64,000 nt of DNA from a virus. This document shows, one piece after another, positions 19,534 through 28,377 of the stretch (its first letter is position 1; each line of letters opens with the position of its first letter). Both the position numbers and the translations under genes were made by a program. The stretch spans positions 18,038-82,037 of the IMG/VR virus record IMGVR_UViG_3300027128_000001, one strand, 5' to 3'. The notes beneath the pieces are model-generated. The model worked only from the letters and a program-made list of their open reading frames with translations. It did not search any database and had not been told where the DNA came from.

Positions 19534-22254
19534 TTAGATTAATACAAATGATGTTTTGTTAGTGACCTTATCATCAACCATGGTGAAGCACATCTTACGA
19601 TTTACGCCACCACCAGATGTGTCGCCGGCCTTCAATCCCCTATATCCAATGTGGATCCAGTTCCATCCCTTAGATGGAGCATATTCAAGAATTAGCTGGT
19701 CATATGGGATGGTTCTTTCGATTTGTTGAATTAACTCATATGTGTGTGGGTGACGAGCTGATCCACCTGGCTTAAGAAGGCCAATATCAACTGCACGTCC
19801 CATTCCATGATCGCTATTTCCACTACCCTGACGATATCCTGATGTGATTCTCCATAACTTACCATACCCAGCCATTCCTTCTGGAAGAACACTCAGTAGT
19901 GGTTCCATACAATTAGCAGCAACTTGAGCAAGGTTACATACAATCTGCTGTTCTGTTAGCCCCATTTGGGCAACTAATCTATGCTGACGGTTGAATCCAC
20001 CATCAAAGAACATACCTAAGGTAAAGTTGGGTGATAGTCTAAACGTCCCAGTAAATTCAGATACATTTTGAACAATCGCACATGGAACAACAGTATTCGT
20101 ATTTGCACCTCCGGATGGCTTAGCTTCTTCCTGTGGTGTAACGGTTTCTGTCTTACCGTGGTCAGCTTCTGTCTTTGTTTTAAACTCTTGTCCGTCTTTT
20201 GTAGCCCACTGATCTGGAGTTTCAAACTGATACGGCTTCTCTCCTTCTAGTGGAGGTGGTGAAAGGAAGTCCATTCTAACATTGAGAGCTTCTTTGGCAC
20301 CAGGTGTAGTTAGAGAATACGATGTAGCATCAGACGCAACCCCACTATTCAACCACACATTGGATCCATCAACGCCAATATCACCACCGGCCTTAATACT
20401 TGCAGAGGCACCTGATGAGAGGTTAGCAGCTCCCCCTGATTTCATTTCAAGGTTACCGCCTGCTTGTAAACTAGACAGACCAGTCGAGTACATCTTGAAG
20501 TCACCGCCAACAGCAATAGACATATTGCCTGTGACGCCAATGTCATAGTCACCACCAACTTCCATCTTTGCTGAGCCAGCGACTTCAATATTAGCATCTG
20601 ATCTACAGTATATGTTAATGTTTCCGTTTACAGTAAGGTTAGCAGAACCTTGAATGTATATCACACCATTACGATCAACAATCTGGTAGTCATCTCCAAT
20701 TATTCTTGTAACACGAGTTCCATTTACGTCAATCTCTTCAAATGTACCAGCTCGATGGTACCGGTGGGTACGCTCATATCCAGGAGTGTCATCAAACTCT
20801 TGAATGTGGCCTGATTCCGTCTCATAAGTGTGATTGAACGGATACTTAGCACCATATGGAATTGTTGGTTGATCAACTGTACCTTGACCAAGAGCTAAAG
20901 GAATACTTCGGACTCTCTTTGAATTCTTGAGAGGAACAATTGTCCCATCAAACATACCACGAGCTAGACGGTGCGTATCTGGCTCTTTTAGTAGCGCCTT
21001 GAGAGGATACTTTTTGTTTGGGTCCTTGAATCCCGACTCACCATCTGTTGGAGGACTTGGAACAAAGGTTTCGTTAGGCCCTAAAACAACTGTAGTGGGT
21101 GGTGGATCACCGGCCGTCTTCTCAACTGCTTCTATAGCTGTTGTCTCAGTCTTAGTTCCATAGAAGTACTCATAGTATTTTAATCGCTTTGCTAGTGCTG
21201 TATCATTTGCAGCAGCTCCAACAGCAGTCTTAGCAGCATAGAAGTACCCGGGATTAGCGTTGGCTGGAGTAGATGCAGGTGTTCTTCTTTTAATGTAGTG
21301 AGCAGCACATAGTGCGCTAACATCGACGTCAGTAATCAACAGATCTGGATTAGAAAGAATGTCTACACCCATGACTTGTGAATACACTTTGTAGTTGGAT
21401 CTACCAGTAATCTGGAGCATTCCTCTACCATAATACTTACCACCATCACCTGCTTGGGTATTTCCTAACCCTCTTCCGTTATTTTCTGGAGCATATACAA
21501 AGTCAAAGAACGACTCTCGTGTACCTTTCCAGTAAGCATACTTCTCAGCAAGTTCTGGTTTTCCGTTAAACGTATAGCCAAAAGTTCGCATTAGATTAGG
21601 AGCTGGATACACGTATCCTTCAGGAACAGCTTGCCATCCCGATTCTCCTCCACATAATGCAAGGAGAGTACACTTTTGCTCTCTAGTTGTTAACCCAACT
21701 TTATCAGCAGCAGCGATTAGAGCTTTAATTCCAGCGGCCGCTGCAATGCGATTTCCTTTGTACCAGGGAGGAGGTTCTGTTGGAATGTCAGTCGTTACTG
21801 TAGTTGTAGCTGGTTTTGTAGCAGCGTCAGCTTGGTCTTTAGCTTGAGGTTGTGATGCTGGTACTGGTGCTGTTTGAGCTGGAGCAGACTCAGTAGCCGG
21901 TTGTGTTACTACTTCCGGTGGATCGTCAAATAGCTTTCCAATCGTAACACTTTCTGCTTGAGGAATTCCACCAAGCGTACCCATCATAATTGGTTGCTGA
22001 TTGTATGGAGGATCTCGGAAAATGATTAGGATTGATGTCCCTTCCACTGGACCTAGAGGTGAATGTCCAATACCATTCATTGATGCGGAAGTTAGTGGTC
22101 CTACTGGATAAGCCCAGGGTAGATCGTTGGTAGGAAGAATCGACTTATCATGGGTGTGAAGACCAACTATTCGAACTTGGCACCGACCAAGTTTCAAGGG
22201 GTCCATTCGGTTTTCTACAACCCCGATATAGAACATATTACTTTCGGTAGACAT
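19534..22254 (-). CDS. 5: Baseplate hub/spike protein, gp5-type, with GH19 and M15 hydrolase domains
   Basis: 906 residues. In order: a gp5/VgrG OB-fold (residues about 5-110; RMDPLKLGRCQVRIVGLHTH, GTSILIIFRDPPYNQQPIMMGT); an Ala/Pro/Thr linker; a GH19 chitinase/lysozyme-like domain (about 170-350; LLALCGGESGWQAV, GGKYYGRGMLQITGRSNYKV); a second OB/spike stretch leading to a beta-helix (about 530-640; GSANLTVNGNINIYCRSDAN, VGGDYDIGVTGNM); then a C-terminal D-Ala-D-Ala peptidase M15 domain (about 735-890; SDHGMGRAVDI and WIHIGYRG supply His, Asp and His zinc ligands). It would puncture the outer membrane and cut both glycan and peptide bonds. It overlaps gp27 by 17 bases. Confidence 0.85.
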   Translation of the reverse strand: MSTESNMFYIGVVENRMDPLKLGRCQVRIVGLHTHDKSILPTNDLPWAYPVGPLTSASMNGIGHSPLGPVEGTSILIIFRDPPYNQQPIMMGTLGGIPQAESVTIGKLFDDPPEVVTQPATESAPAQTAPVPASQPQAKDQADAATKPATTTVTTDIPTEPPPWYKGNRIAAAAGIKALIAAADKVGLTTREQKCTLLALCGGESGWQAVPEGYVYPAPNLMRTFGYTFNGKPELAEKYAYWKGTRESFFDFVYAPENNGRGLGNTQAGDGGKYYGRGMLQITGRSNYKVYSQVMGVDILSNPDLLITDVDVSALCAAHYIKRRTPASTPANANPGYFYAAKTAVGAAANDTALAKRLKYYEYFYGTKTETTAIEAVEKTAGDPPPTTVVLGPNETFVPSPPTDGESGFKDPNKKYPLKALLKEPDTHRLARGMFDGTIVPLKNSKRVRSIPLALGQGTVDQPTIPYGAKYPFNHTYETESGHIQEFDDTPGYERTHRYHRAGTFEEIDVNGTRVTRIIGDDYQIVDRNGVIYIQGSANLTVNGNINIYCRSDANIEVAGSAKMEVGGDYDIGVTGNMSIAVGGDFKMYSTGLSSLQAGGNLEMKSGGAANLSSGASASIKAGGDIGVDGSNVWLNSGVASDATSYSLTTPGAKEALNVRMDFLSPPPLEGEKPYQFETPDQWATKDGQEFKTKTEADHGKTETVTPQEEAKPSGGANTNTVVPCAIVQNVSEFTGTFRLSPNFTLGMFFDGGFNRQHRLVAQMGLTEQQIVCNLAQVAANCMEPLLSVLPEGMAGYGKLWRITSGYRQGSGNSDHGMGRAVDIGLLKPGGSARHPHTYELIQQIERTIPYDQLILEYAPSKGWNWIHIGYRGLKAGDTSGGGVNRKMCFTMVDDKVTNKTSFVLI

Positions 22255-23536
22255 TATCTAAATCCTGAATAAAGGAGTCTTTGATTAGTTGCATTGTGCA
22301 CTCGTGCTTTTCTCTACTAATCTTGTGGCAAATCGTTGCAACTAAGTAGTTACCAGATAATAATTTATCCATTGAGTCTTCAGGTGAATCCTTGCCTGCG
22401 ATTGATCCTCTGATAGGAATCTGAACTGTTACCTTTTGCCCAGCAGTATATTTACTTCTACCGGGTACCGTGATCTCTAATTTTGAAGCTTCTGCAGCGC
22501 TAATTAGATGATTACGTCGTTGCATGAATGATATATTGCTTACATCCTGATATCCTTCAAAGTTGTTGAAGTATCCGGGTTCGTTGAATATACGAGAGCT
22601 ACCTTGAAAGACTAAGTTGTTAGAGTGTAAAGAAAATTTGTTGAGGTGCTTGTCTTTTTCGGTTGTAAACGTAGGCTTAAATCCTACATGAGAATATCTC
22701 TTCGTAGTGATATCGTATGATATCAGTTGCGACCCATACATCCCCAATTGAATTCGATCAACATAATTAAAGTTTTCGGGGATGTTATAGTTTAAAATCT
22801 TTGAGAAGTCTGCTTCTACATCATGTGTAGATGAGCCTCCATTGATGTTGCTCTTTGAAACTAAATCTGTGTAGTTGTCGGCAACAAACTTAGATTGGAT
22901 TGGATTGTCATATAATGTCTCAAGCGACTGGAAGATAAATCCGCCTCTATTTTCAAAAAATACATAGTCGGGAGTTCCTGCCGAGCTTTGTGCTTGTGAT
23001 GTCAAATACATTATATTCTGTACAGGTGACCAGAAGTTTGAAACATATTTCGTTGAGTTTGAAGTCTCCTCAATTGCGTAGTCTTTCACACTCTCTAATG
23101 CAGTGCTATCCTTTAATATCTTTTCAACAAGCGTAGATACTTTACCGGAAAACGTCTTCGAGAGCTTCTTGTTAAGGTCAACAATTCCCTCGATTGACAT
23201 CAAATGTAAAATATAAACCTGCTCTCGTTCAGCTGACTTCTCTGCGCCATCCATCTTATAGATATAAAAGATGTTGGTGAATACATCTTTATCATTAGAT
23301 CCTGGAGTTCTAAACTGAAGGTCTACGCGCTCTTCTCCAACTAAAGGAATCTTATTTGGCAGGTCAATTGGATCTTTCAGAACCATTCTAGCTGTAATGA
23401 ATGGTGCAAATATGTCCTCAAACACTTCAACGTACGCTAGTTGATTGGTGATGTCGACAGAGGTGCCGTTTAGAGATACAATATTACATGCAAGTATCTC
23501 TACATCACCAGCAAATGTATTCTTGAAGTATGACAT
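22238..23536 (-). CDS. 27: Baseplate hub protein gp27-like
   Basis: 432 residues (T4 gp27 is 391). Motifs: VEVFEDIFAPFITARMVLKD, ERVDLQFRTPGSND, EREQVYILHLMSIEGIVD, and a C-terminal VTVQIPIRGS...LLSGNYLVATICHKI typical of the gp27/gpD hub family. Gp27 forms the trimeric ring above the gp5 spike; here it is encoded immediately upstream of gp5 and one base after gp53, the arrangement of marine T4-like phages. Confidence 0.85.
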   Translation of the reverse strand: MSYFKNTFAGDVEILACNIVSLNGTSVDITNQLAYVEVFEDIFAPFITARMVLKDPIDLPNKIPLVGEERVDLQFRTPGSNDKDVFTNIFYIYKMDGAEKSAEREQVYILHLMSIEGIVDLNKKLSKTFSGKVSTLVEKILKDSTALESVKDYAIEETSNSTKYVSNFWSPVQNIMYLTSQAQSSAGTPDYVFFENRGGFIFQSLETLYDNPIQSKFVADNYTDLVSKSNINGGSSTHDVEADFSKILNYNIPENFNYVDRIQLGMYGSQLISYDITTKRYSHVGFKPTFTTEKDKHLNKFSLHSNNLVFQGSSRIFNEPGYFNNFEGYQDVSNISFMQRRNHLISAAEASKLEITVPGRSKYTAGQKVTVQIPIRGSIAGKDSPEDSMDKLLSGNYLVATICHKISREKHECTMQLIKDSFIQDLDNVYRK

Positions 23537-24030
23537 TACTTAATGAACTGTTCTAATTGATTTACTAACTGCGGAACTGCATCAGGGTGTATGATCTTTA
23601 TCCTACGCTTGGATTCATTGACACTTTGTTCATAATCCCAGTTTGTCACTGCCGTTGCACCAAATGTACCAGGCAAAACAATACTCCCATCAGCTAGCTG
23701 GTAATGTTTTATACTGTATAAATTTGCCCCGTATTTTTCTGTGGCATACTCAAGAAGGTCACGGTCACTGAGAGGAAAGTCGTTGATGTAATCAAAAGTT
23801 TCGTTCGTTAACATTACCACCCAATGGTATAGAGGAGATCCGTATACCTTTGCTGCAATGATTTCTGGTGTATCTCCATCTTGTATATCGTACGAATCAT
23901 ATAATGTGATGGAGCTAAGCACGTCTCTACGAATCCGTACGTTAAGGGTAACGTCCCTCACAGCACGAACAACAGTTTCCCCATTTATTATGAATTCATA
24001 AGGGATAATAGGAAATTTTTTGAAATACAT
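23536..24030 (-). CDS. 53: Baseplate wedge protein gp53
   Basis: 164 residues. Motifs IRRDVLSSITLYDSYDIQDGDTPE, AAKVYGSPLYHWVVMLTNET, and the later DFPLSDRDLLEYATEKYG are diagnostic for gp53, which combines a LysM-like fold with wedge contacts and joins wedges to each other. Start and stop are shared with neighbours (gp27 at 23536, tube cap at 24030), showing tight coupling. Confidence 0.9.
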   Translation of the reverse strand: MYFKKFPIIPYEFIINGETVVRAVRDVTLNVRIRRDVLSSITLYDSYDIQDGDTPEIIAAKVYGSPLYHWVVMLTNETFDYINDFPLSDRDLLEYATEKYGANLYSIKHYQLADGSIVLPGTFGATAVTNWDYEQSVNESKRRIKIIHPDAVPQLVNQLEQFIK

Positions 24031-25202
24031 CAGTATCCGTCCTGAATATTTTCTTTTGTGAGGAGTGCCAACTCTTTGAATGTCAGGGTTACATTAATTT
24101 GGGTCGGATGTCCATCCGGAAACATGGCTACTACCCCCTGTGGCATGTAGGAGATATTCATATCAGTCAATACACAAGAAGTGTGTCGGTGGAGGCTTTT
24201 ATTTTCCTCACCGTTGTGGTAGTATGCAATATCAAACTCTGAAGGAACTAGATACAAAAACTCGGATTCACTTTTAAACTCCGGGTGCATGTGCAACTTG
24301 AACATCTTAATGATTGCCTGTACGTTCCGTGCCTCTGTGAAGCTCTTCGGGTGGAATTGATATGAAAATGTAAATGTCCTGAAATCTACATTCTTAAACA
24401 GCTGTTCTGATTTGGGATTTGCAGCAACCCCTGCACCCTTTGCGAGGAATTTGCCGATCCCTGGTGTACTTAACGCTACAGATGCAGCATAGTCAGTCGC
24501 AGCACCACCTCTTCCTTCAGCAGATACTAATGCCTTAGCAATATCAGCAACAGATCCTCCTAGATTACCAGCTATTGAGTTTAGGACCTGTGAACCGGCC
24601 ATTGTCTCTTCTTCGTAATTTACACCATACTTGATAGAAAGGTCTGTTGGAATGTGAAGAGCAATACACGTTTTTAATCGCTTAAACTTCTTCTGAGTAG
24701 CTAATCTTCCAATTGTATTTCCTATTACCGCTCCACCAGCAGTATCAGCTACCTTGGCCGCCACTGCACCTCTTCCTGTTAGTTCAATTCCTGCACTACC
24801 TAAAATCTTCTTGGTTAATCCACTTGAAGCTCCGGCTATTGCTCCTGCTGTTGTTGCAAGAGTTTTACTATTAACGTCGGTTCTACTGACGTTGCCACTA
24901 AACCTTTCTGGCTGCTCTGATGATACTATAGATGGGTCAGCTCGTATGATCTTAGAATCTTCATGTACATTTAGGTAAAATATTACGTAATTGCCTCCAT
25001 ACTCTGACGTATTTAAGAGGTCTTCGGGATATGAGTGTTGATTCGCGGAATAGTTAGTCGGATTCCATTGTATGCTATTACCGCGTCTAACAGAATCAGA
25101 AGCTTTTGGTTGTCCCGCTACAGAAGGCTGTGAGCTAGATGACCCCACCTGAGCCATCAATAAAGCATCATCGGTGCCAGTAGCCATTCCATCGTTTGCC
25201 AT
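24030..25202 (-). CDS. Baseplate tail-tube cap protein (gp48/gp54 type)
   Basis: 390 residues. The C-terminal 130 residues (FRTFTFSYQFHPKSFTEARN, IIKMFKLHMHPEF, LVPSEFDIAYYHNG, VLTDMNISYMPQGVVAMFPD, INVTLTFKELALL) match the tube-initiator family annotated gp48/gp54 in marine T4-like phages. The middle 120-270 is an Ala/Gly-rich stretch. It is the first gene of the minus-strand tail operon, 45 bases from the divergent gp4 gene. Whether it corresponds to gp48 or gp54 cannot be decided from sequence alone. Confidence 0.75.
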   Translation of the reverse strand: MANDGMATGTDDALLMAQVGSSSSQPSVAGQPKASDSVRRGNSIQWNPTNYSANQHSYPEDLLNTSEYGGNYVIFYLNVHEDSKIIRADPSIVSSEQPERFSGNVSRTDVNSKTLATTAGAIAGASSGLTKKILGSAGIELTGRGAVAAKVADTAGGAVIGNTIGRLATQKKFKRLKTCIALHIPTDLSIKYGVNYEEETMAGSQVLNSIAGNLGGSVADIAKALVSAEGRGGAATDYAASVALSTPGIGKFLAKGAGVAANPKSEQLFKNVDFRTFTFSYQFHPKSFTEARNVQAIIKMFKLHMHPEFKSESEFLYLVPSEFDIAYYHNGEENKSLHRHTSCVLTDMNISYMPQGVVAMFPDGHPTQINVTLTFKELALLTKENIQDGY

Positions 25203-25241
25203 ATCGTGTACCCTAAATAAAATGTAAGCGCTTAACCTATT

Positions 25242-25249
25242 TATTTATG
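25242..25249 (-). promoter_or_regulatory. Probable late promoter (CATAAATA) of the tail operon
   Basis: CATAAATA followed by a second AATAAATA on the minus strand, about 40 bases before the tube-cap ATG. It differs from the consensus TATAAATA by one base. A ten-base palindrome (taagcgctta, 25225-25234) lies between it and the gene. Confidence 0.45.
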
Positions 25250-25702
25250 CCACACTATCATAAAAGAAAATACATTCCCATCCACCCAGAAAAGTATGAA
25301 GGGGATCCCACAGACATCATTATGAGGTCTTCATGGGAGACCAAGTTTGCCCTATGGTGTGATAATAATCCTAATGTACTAAAGTGGTCATCGGAAACAA
25401 CAGTGATCCCATATGTATGTCCTACCGATAATAGACCTCACCGCTACTTTGTAGACTTTAAGATTAGAGTGAAGACCAAGACAGGATCGTTAAAGACCTA
25501 CCTTGTTGAAATCAAGCCAGAAAAGCAGACAAGACCACCAGATACACCCAAAAGGAAAACCAGGCAGTACATTGCAGAAGTAATGACGTGGGGAAAGAAC
25601 GAAGCTAAGTGGAAGGCAGCAACAAATTACTGTAAGGATAGAGGATATGAATTCATCATCCTTACAGAACGGGATTTATTCAACACCTCAGGGCGGACAT
25701 AG
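25247..25702 (+). CDS. 4: Head completion protein gp4
   Basis: 151 residues, like T4 gp4 (150). MRSSWETKFALWCDNNPNVLKWSSE and HRYFVDFKIRVKTKTGSLKTYLVEIKP are the diagnostic motifs; the fold is PD-(D/E)XK-like, with Asp in YFVDF and Glu-x-Lys in VEIKP in the nuclease motif positions. Gp4 is needed to finish filled heads before tail joining. It is divergent from the tail operon and starts the plus-strand block. Confidence 0.9.
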   Translation: MPHYHKRKYIPIHPEKYEGDPTDIIMRSSWETKFALWCDNNPNVLKWSSETTVIPYVCPTDNRPHRYFVDFKIRVKTKTGSLKTYLVEIKPEKQTRPPDTPKRKTRQYIAEVMTWGKNEAKWKAATNYCKDRGYEFIILTERDLFNTSGRT

Positions 25703-25741
25703 TGATTATAGCGGCCGAAAAAAATAATGTCAAATTTTTCT

Positions 25742-25749
25742 TATAAATA
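25742..25749 (+). promoter_or_regulatory. T4-type late promoter TATAAATA, leaderless geometry
   Basis: Perfect TATAAATA whose last base is only five bases before the ATG at 25755. In T4 late promoters the element covers about -13 to -6, so the predicted start of transcription is at or next to the A of the ATG. See findings. Confidence 0.75.
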
Positions 25750-25754
25750 ACAGT

Positions 25755-26333
25755 ATGGGAATATACACCACAATCTTTCAGAAGAACCAATACGACTTGC
25801 AACAGATGGCAAAGAAGTCGCAGAGTTGGTTCCAGCAGCAGGCTCAAATGCTGGGCGGGCAGCGTATCGCTCCAATGACCTTGATTAGGTCCGACTCATC
25901 GAAGAATGTCACCAAGATCATTCCGGGTGAGATGTATTTGTTTGCTTATGATCCAAAATTAAAAGACACTTTACCATACTGGGATATGTATCCTTTGGTC
26001 TTTCCATTCAGACGGCTTCCAGATGGATTTATTGGTCTAAACATGCACTATCTACCTTACATGCTTAGGGCTAGGATTCTAGATAGGTTGATGAGTTACG
26101 CTACAAATAAGACGATGGATCAGACCACGAGATTGAAGTTCTCATGGGCCACAATCCAGAGTGCATCTAAGTTGCAGCTTGCAGAGTCTTGTGTTCATAG
26201 ATATCTGCTCAGCAATGTTAAATCTCCCTTCAAACGAATTGAATCTGCTCACTGGGCAACAGCTCTCATGCTCCCAGTAGAGAAGTTCGTAGGGTCCTCA
26301 AAACAACGTGTATGGACTGAATCGCTAAGATGA
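25755..26333 (+). CDS. gp2-like protein (DNA end protector, tentative)
   Basis: 192 residues. MYLFAYDPKLKDTLPYWDMYPLVFPF, followed by PDGFIGLNMHYLPYMLRARILDRL, belongs to a conserved T4-like family that I associate with gene 2, whose product protects packaged DNA ends. Position next to gp4 agrees with the T4 order 2-4. It is shorter than T4 gp2 (274), and the assignment is tentative. There is no clear Shine-Dalgarno sequence; the ATG sits five bases after a late promoter. Confidence 0.5.
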   Translation: MGIYTTIFQKNQYDLQQMAKKSQSWFQQQAQMLGGQRIAPMTLIRSDSSKNVTKIIPGEMYLFAYDPKLKDTLPYWDMYPLVFPFRRLPDGFIGLNMHYLPYMLRARILDRLMSYATNKTMDQTTRLKFSWATIQSASKLQLAESCVHRYLLSNVKSPFKRIESAHWATALMLPVEKFVGSSKQRVWTESLR

Positions 26334-27067
26334 GTACAATCAAAGACTTCATTGCTCAAGTAAAAACGAGAGGAGCGGCTCGGGTCAACAGATATATTGT
26401 GCAATTGCCCATGGTATCGAAAGATCACATCACGGCATCCGCACTATATTGTGAGAGTGTAACATTACCTGGAATGTCTGTGAATACGAACCCATATATG
26501 ATAACCAGTGAAGCTATAGACTTCCCCTCCAATAGGATTTTTGAACCCGTAAACATGACATTCTATGTTGACTCAAATTTATCTCTTAAGACGTGGTTTG
26601 ATGCCTGGGTACGATATTCAATAGATGATAGGACAGGAGCAGTGAACTACTATCAATACTATGCCAAAGATAGTGATATTAGTATTACAGTACTAGATGT
26701 AAATGATACCCCCGTATACAAATGTACACTATACGAGGCTTGGCCAAAGACTGTCGGAGATGTAGTTCTTTCAGCTGTAGATAATAATGTGATGAGGTTA
26801 AACGTGACGTTTAACTATCGTAAATGGTCTTACGAAGTATTGAATTCATCTAACCCAGAAGGAACTATCCGTAGCAGATCAAGTCGACCAATAGAAGCTA
26901 ATGGTCCTAATGAAGGTGATGTTCAGGGAATCATCACTGGAACTCCAGATGAGCTTACTACTAATGTATCAATGATTGCTCCAATAGGTCCTGTCTCTTC
27001 TGGATCACTATATAATATGAGTATGCCAGCATATGAAGATGATGGCACCCCTACTTTTGTGACGTAA
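26330..27067 (+). CDS. Tail-tube-fold protein (gp19/gp54-like)
   Basis: 245 residues. The pattern NRYIVQLPM...ASALYCESVTLPGMS...PVNMTFYVDSNLSLKTWFDAWV...YKCTLYEAWPKTVGDVVLSA...VMRLNVTFNYRKW is that of the gp19 tail-tube fold, shared by tube, tube-initiator and tube-cap proteins. It overlaps the preceding gene by four bases (ATGA). It may be the tube-initiator gp54 or a minor tube protein; the position outside the sheath/tube gene cluster argues against the major tube protein. Confidence 0.6.
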   Translation: MSTIKDFIAQVKTRGAARVNRYIVQLPMVSKDHITASALYCESVTLPGMSVNTNPYMITSEAIDFPSNRIFEPVNMTFYVDSNLSLKTWFDAWVRYSIDDRTGAVNYYQYYAKDSDISITVLDVNDTPVYKCTLYEAWPKTVGDVVLSAVDNNVMRLNVTFNYRKWSYEVLNSSNPEGTIRSRSSRPIEANGPNEGDVQGIITGTPDELTTNVSMIAPIGPVSSGSLYNMSMPAYEDDGTPTFVT

Positions 27068-27068
27068 T

Positions 27069-27473
27069 ATGAATACACTCAATGATAAGTTTGGTATAGA
27101 AACACTGCCAGTAGAAGTTGTAACCAAGACTGGTGAGGTTATTGTACCTGCACCTAATAGCGATGAAGAAGCTATTGAGTATGATTATGAAAAGACGAGG
27201 AACAATCTACATTCTCTTCTAGAGCAAGGTCAAGATGCGCTAATTCATGCACTTGAAGTAGCAAAGCAATCAGAACATCCGAGGGCATTTGAGGTAGTTG
27301 GTGGCTTAATGAAGCAACTTGCTGACGTTAATCATCAACTACTCGATCTAACAGAAAAGAAACAGAAACTCAAGGGCAAACCAACAACAACACCAGACAA
27401 GCAAGTGACAAATAACAACGCTTTCTTTGTAGGTTCTACAGCTGAATTGAACAAATTATTAAAAGGTGAATAA
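27069..27473 (+). CDS. 16: Terminase small subunit gp16
   Basis: 134 residues. YDYEKTRNNLHSLLEQGQDALIHAL, HPRAFEVVGGLMKQLADVNHQLLDL and the C-terminal NNAFFVGSTAELNKLL align with T4 gp16 (NATVFMGSPTELMDE at the same place). Gp16 assembles as a ring on DNA and stimulates the gp17 motor. The large subunit gp17 is not in the window, so the terminase genes are separated, unlike in T4. Confidence 0.9.
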   Translation: MNTLNDKFGIETLPVEVVTKTGEVIVPAPNSDEEAIEYDYEKTRNNLHSLLEQGQDALIHALEVAKQSEHPRAFEVVGGLMKQLADVNHQLLDLTEKKQKLKGKPTTTPDKQVTNNNAFFVGSTAELNKLLKGE

Positions 27474-27475
27474 TT

Positions 27476-28189
27476 ATGGCTTTACCAATCAACACAATGC
27501 CCGTGTACACACTGACTATTCCTTCGACAAAGAAGGAGATGAAATATAGGCCGTTTCTTGTTAAGGAAGAAAAATCTCTATTAGTAGCTCAACAATCCGA
27601 AGATAGTATGGTGATGTTGGATACAGTAAAAGCTGTAATTGCATCATGCGCTAAGACGCCAATTGATGTCGACAAGTTGGCAACATTCGATGTAGAGTAC
27701 ATATTCTTGCAACTTCGGGCAATGTCAATTGGAGAGGTTGTTGATCTAACTTTTAAGTGCGATACGTGCGAGGATGAAAAGGCTAGAGCTAAGGTATCAT
27801 TGAATCTTCAGGAAGCTAAGGTAGTGTTTCTGGATGAACACACCACCAAGATTCCTCTATTCAACGACGTTGGTATGGTAATGAAGTATCCTACATTGGA
27901 TATTATTAAGAAAATTGAAAACTACAATTCAACAGACATCGAAGATAAGATTAACAACACAATTGAGTGCATTGATTACATCTACACAGGGGATGAGATG
28001 TTTCCTGCTGCTGATCAGACACAAGAAGAGTTACGAGAGTTTGTGGAAAACCTAACAGCAGACCAATTTGATAAAGTTCAACAATTCTTCAATACAATGC
28101 CATCTCTACGACAGTATGTCAAATATAACTGTCCTGTATGCAATAAGCCACATGACAAATATGTTGAAGGACTAGCAAGTTTTTTTTGA
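27476..28189 (+). CDS. 26: Baseplate hub subunit gp26 (frameshift donor)
   Basis: 237 residues of the T4 gp26 baseplate family (MKYRPFLVKEEKSLLVAQQS, LRAMSIGEVVDLTFKCDTC). Two Cys pairs (CDTC at about 97-100; CPVC at about 219-222) may form a zinc site. The ORF ends GLASFF-stop exactly at a run of eight T, and the continuation in the -1 frame is gp51, so both gp26 and a gp26-gp51 fusion of about 299 residues may be made, as in lambda G/GT-type tail chaperones. Confidence 0.85.
   Translation: MALPINTMPVYTLTIPSTKKEMKYRPFLVKEEKSLLVAQQSEDSMVMLDTVKAVIASCAKTPIDVDKLATFDVEYIFLQLRAMSIGEVVDLTFKCDTCEDEKARAKVSLNLQEAKVVFLDEHTTKIPLFNDVGMVMKYPTLDIIKKIENYNSTDIEDKINNTIECIDYIYTGDEMFPAADQTQEELREFVENLTADQFDKVQQFFNTMPSLRQYVKYNCPVCNKPHDKYVEGLASFF
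28180..28187 (+). promoter_or_regulatory. Candidate -1 ribosomal frameshift site (T8)
   Basis: The last codons of gp26 are AGT TTT TTT TGA. The heptamer T TTT TTT fits the X XXY YYZ slippery pattern; both Phe tRNAs can re-pair fully after slipping one base back. The next codon in the new frame is TTG ATA TGC, and the frame stays open for 62 codons. Confidence 0.65.
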
Positions 28190-28374
28190 TATGCCTAGCG
28201 CACGATGACTTATATAACTACTACAAGACAAATTTTTCATTGATGCAGTACCACAAGTATACGCTAGGCGACATTGAAAATATGGTACCGTTTGAACGTG
28301 AGATTTACGTTAACATGTTGATACAATATCTTGAGGAAGAAAAACAAAGGTTGCAGCAAAAAAAACAAGGGTAA
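28186..28374 (+). CDS. 51: Baseplate hub assembly protein gp51-like (shifted frame)
   Basis: 62 codons in the -1 frame from gp26. LAHDDLYNYYKTNFSLMQYHKY, then TLGDIENMVPFEREIYVNMLIQYLEEE, is the short hub-assembly chaperone that follows gp26 in T4-like phages. There is no ATG and no Shine-Dalgarno at its start; the first in-frame start would be TTG at 28186, inside the T-run and overlapping the gp26 stop. Expression by -1 frameshifting is therefore the simpler reading; a TTG re-initiation is the alternative. Confidence 0.7.
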   Translation: MICLAHDDLYNYYKTNFSLMQYHKYTLGDIENMVPFEREIYVNMLIQYLEEEKQRLQQKKQG

Positions 28375-28377
28375 ACC

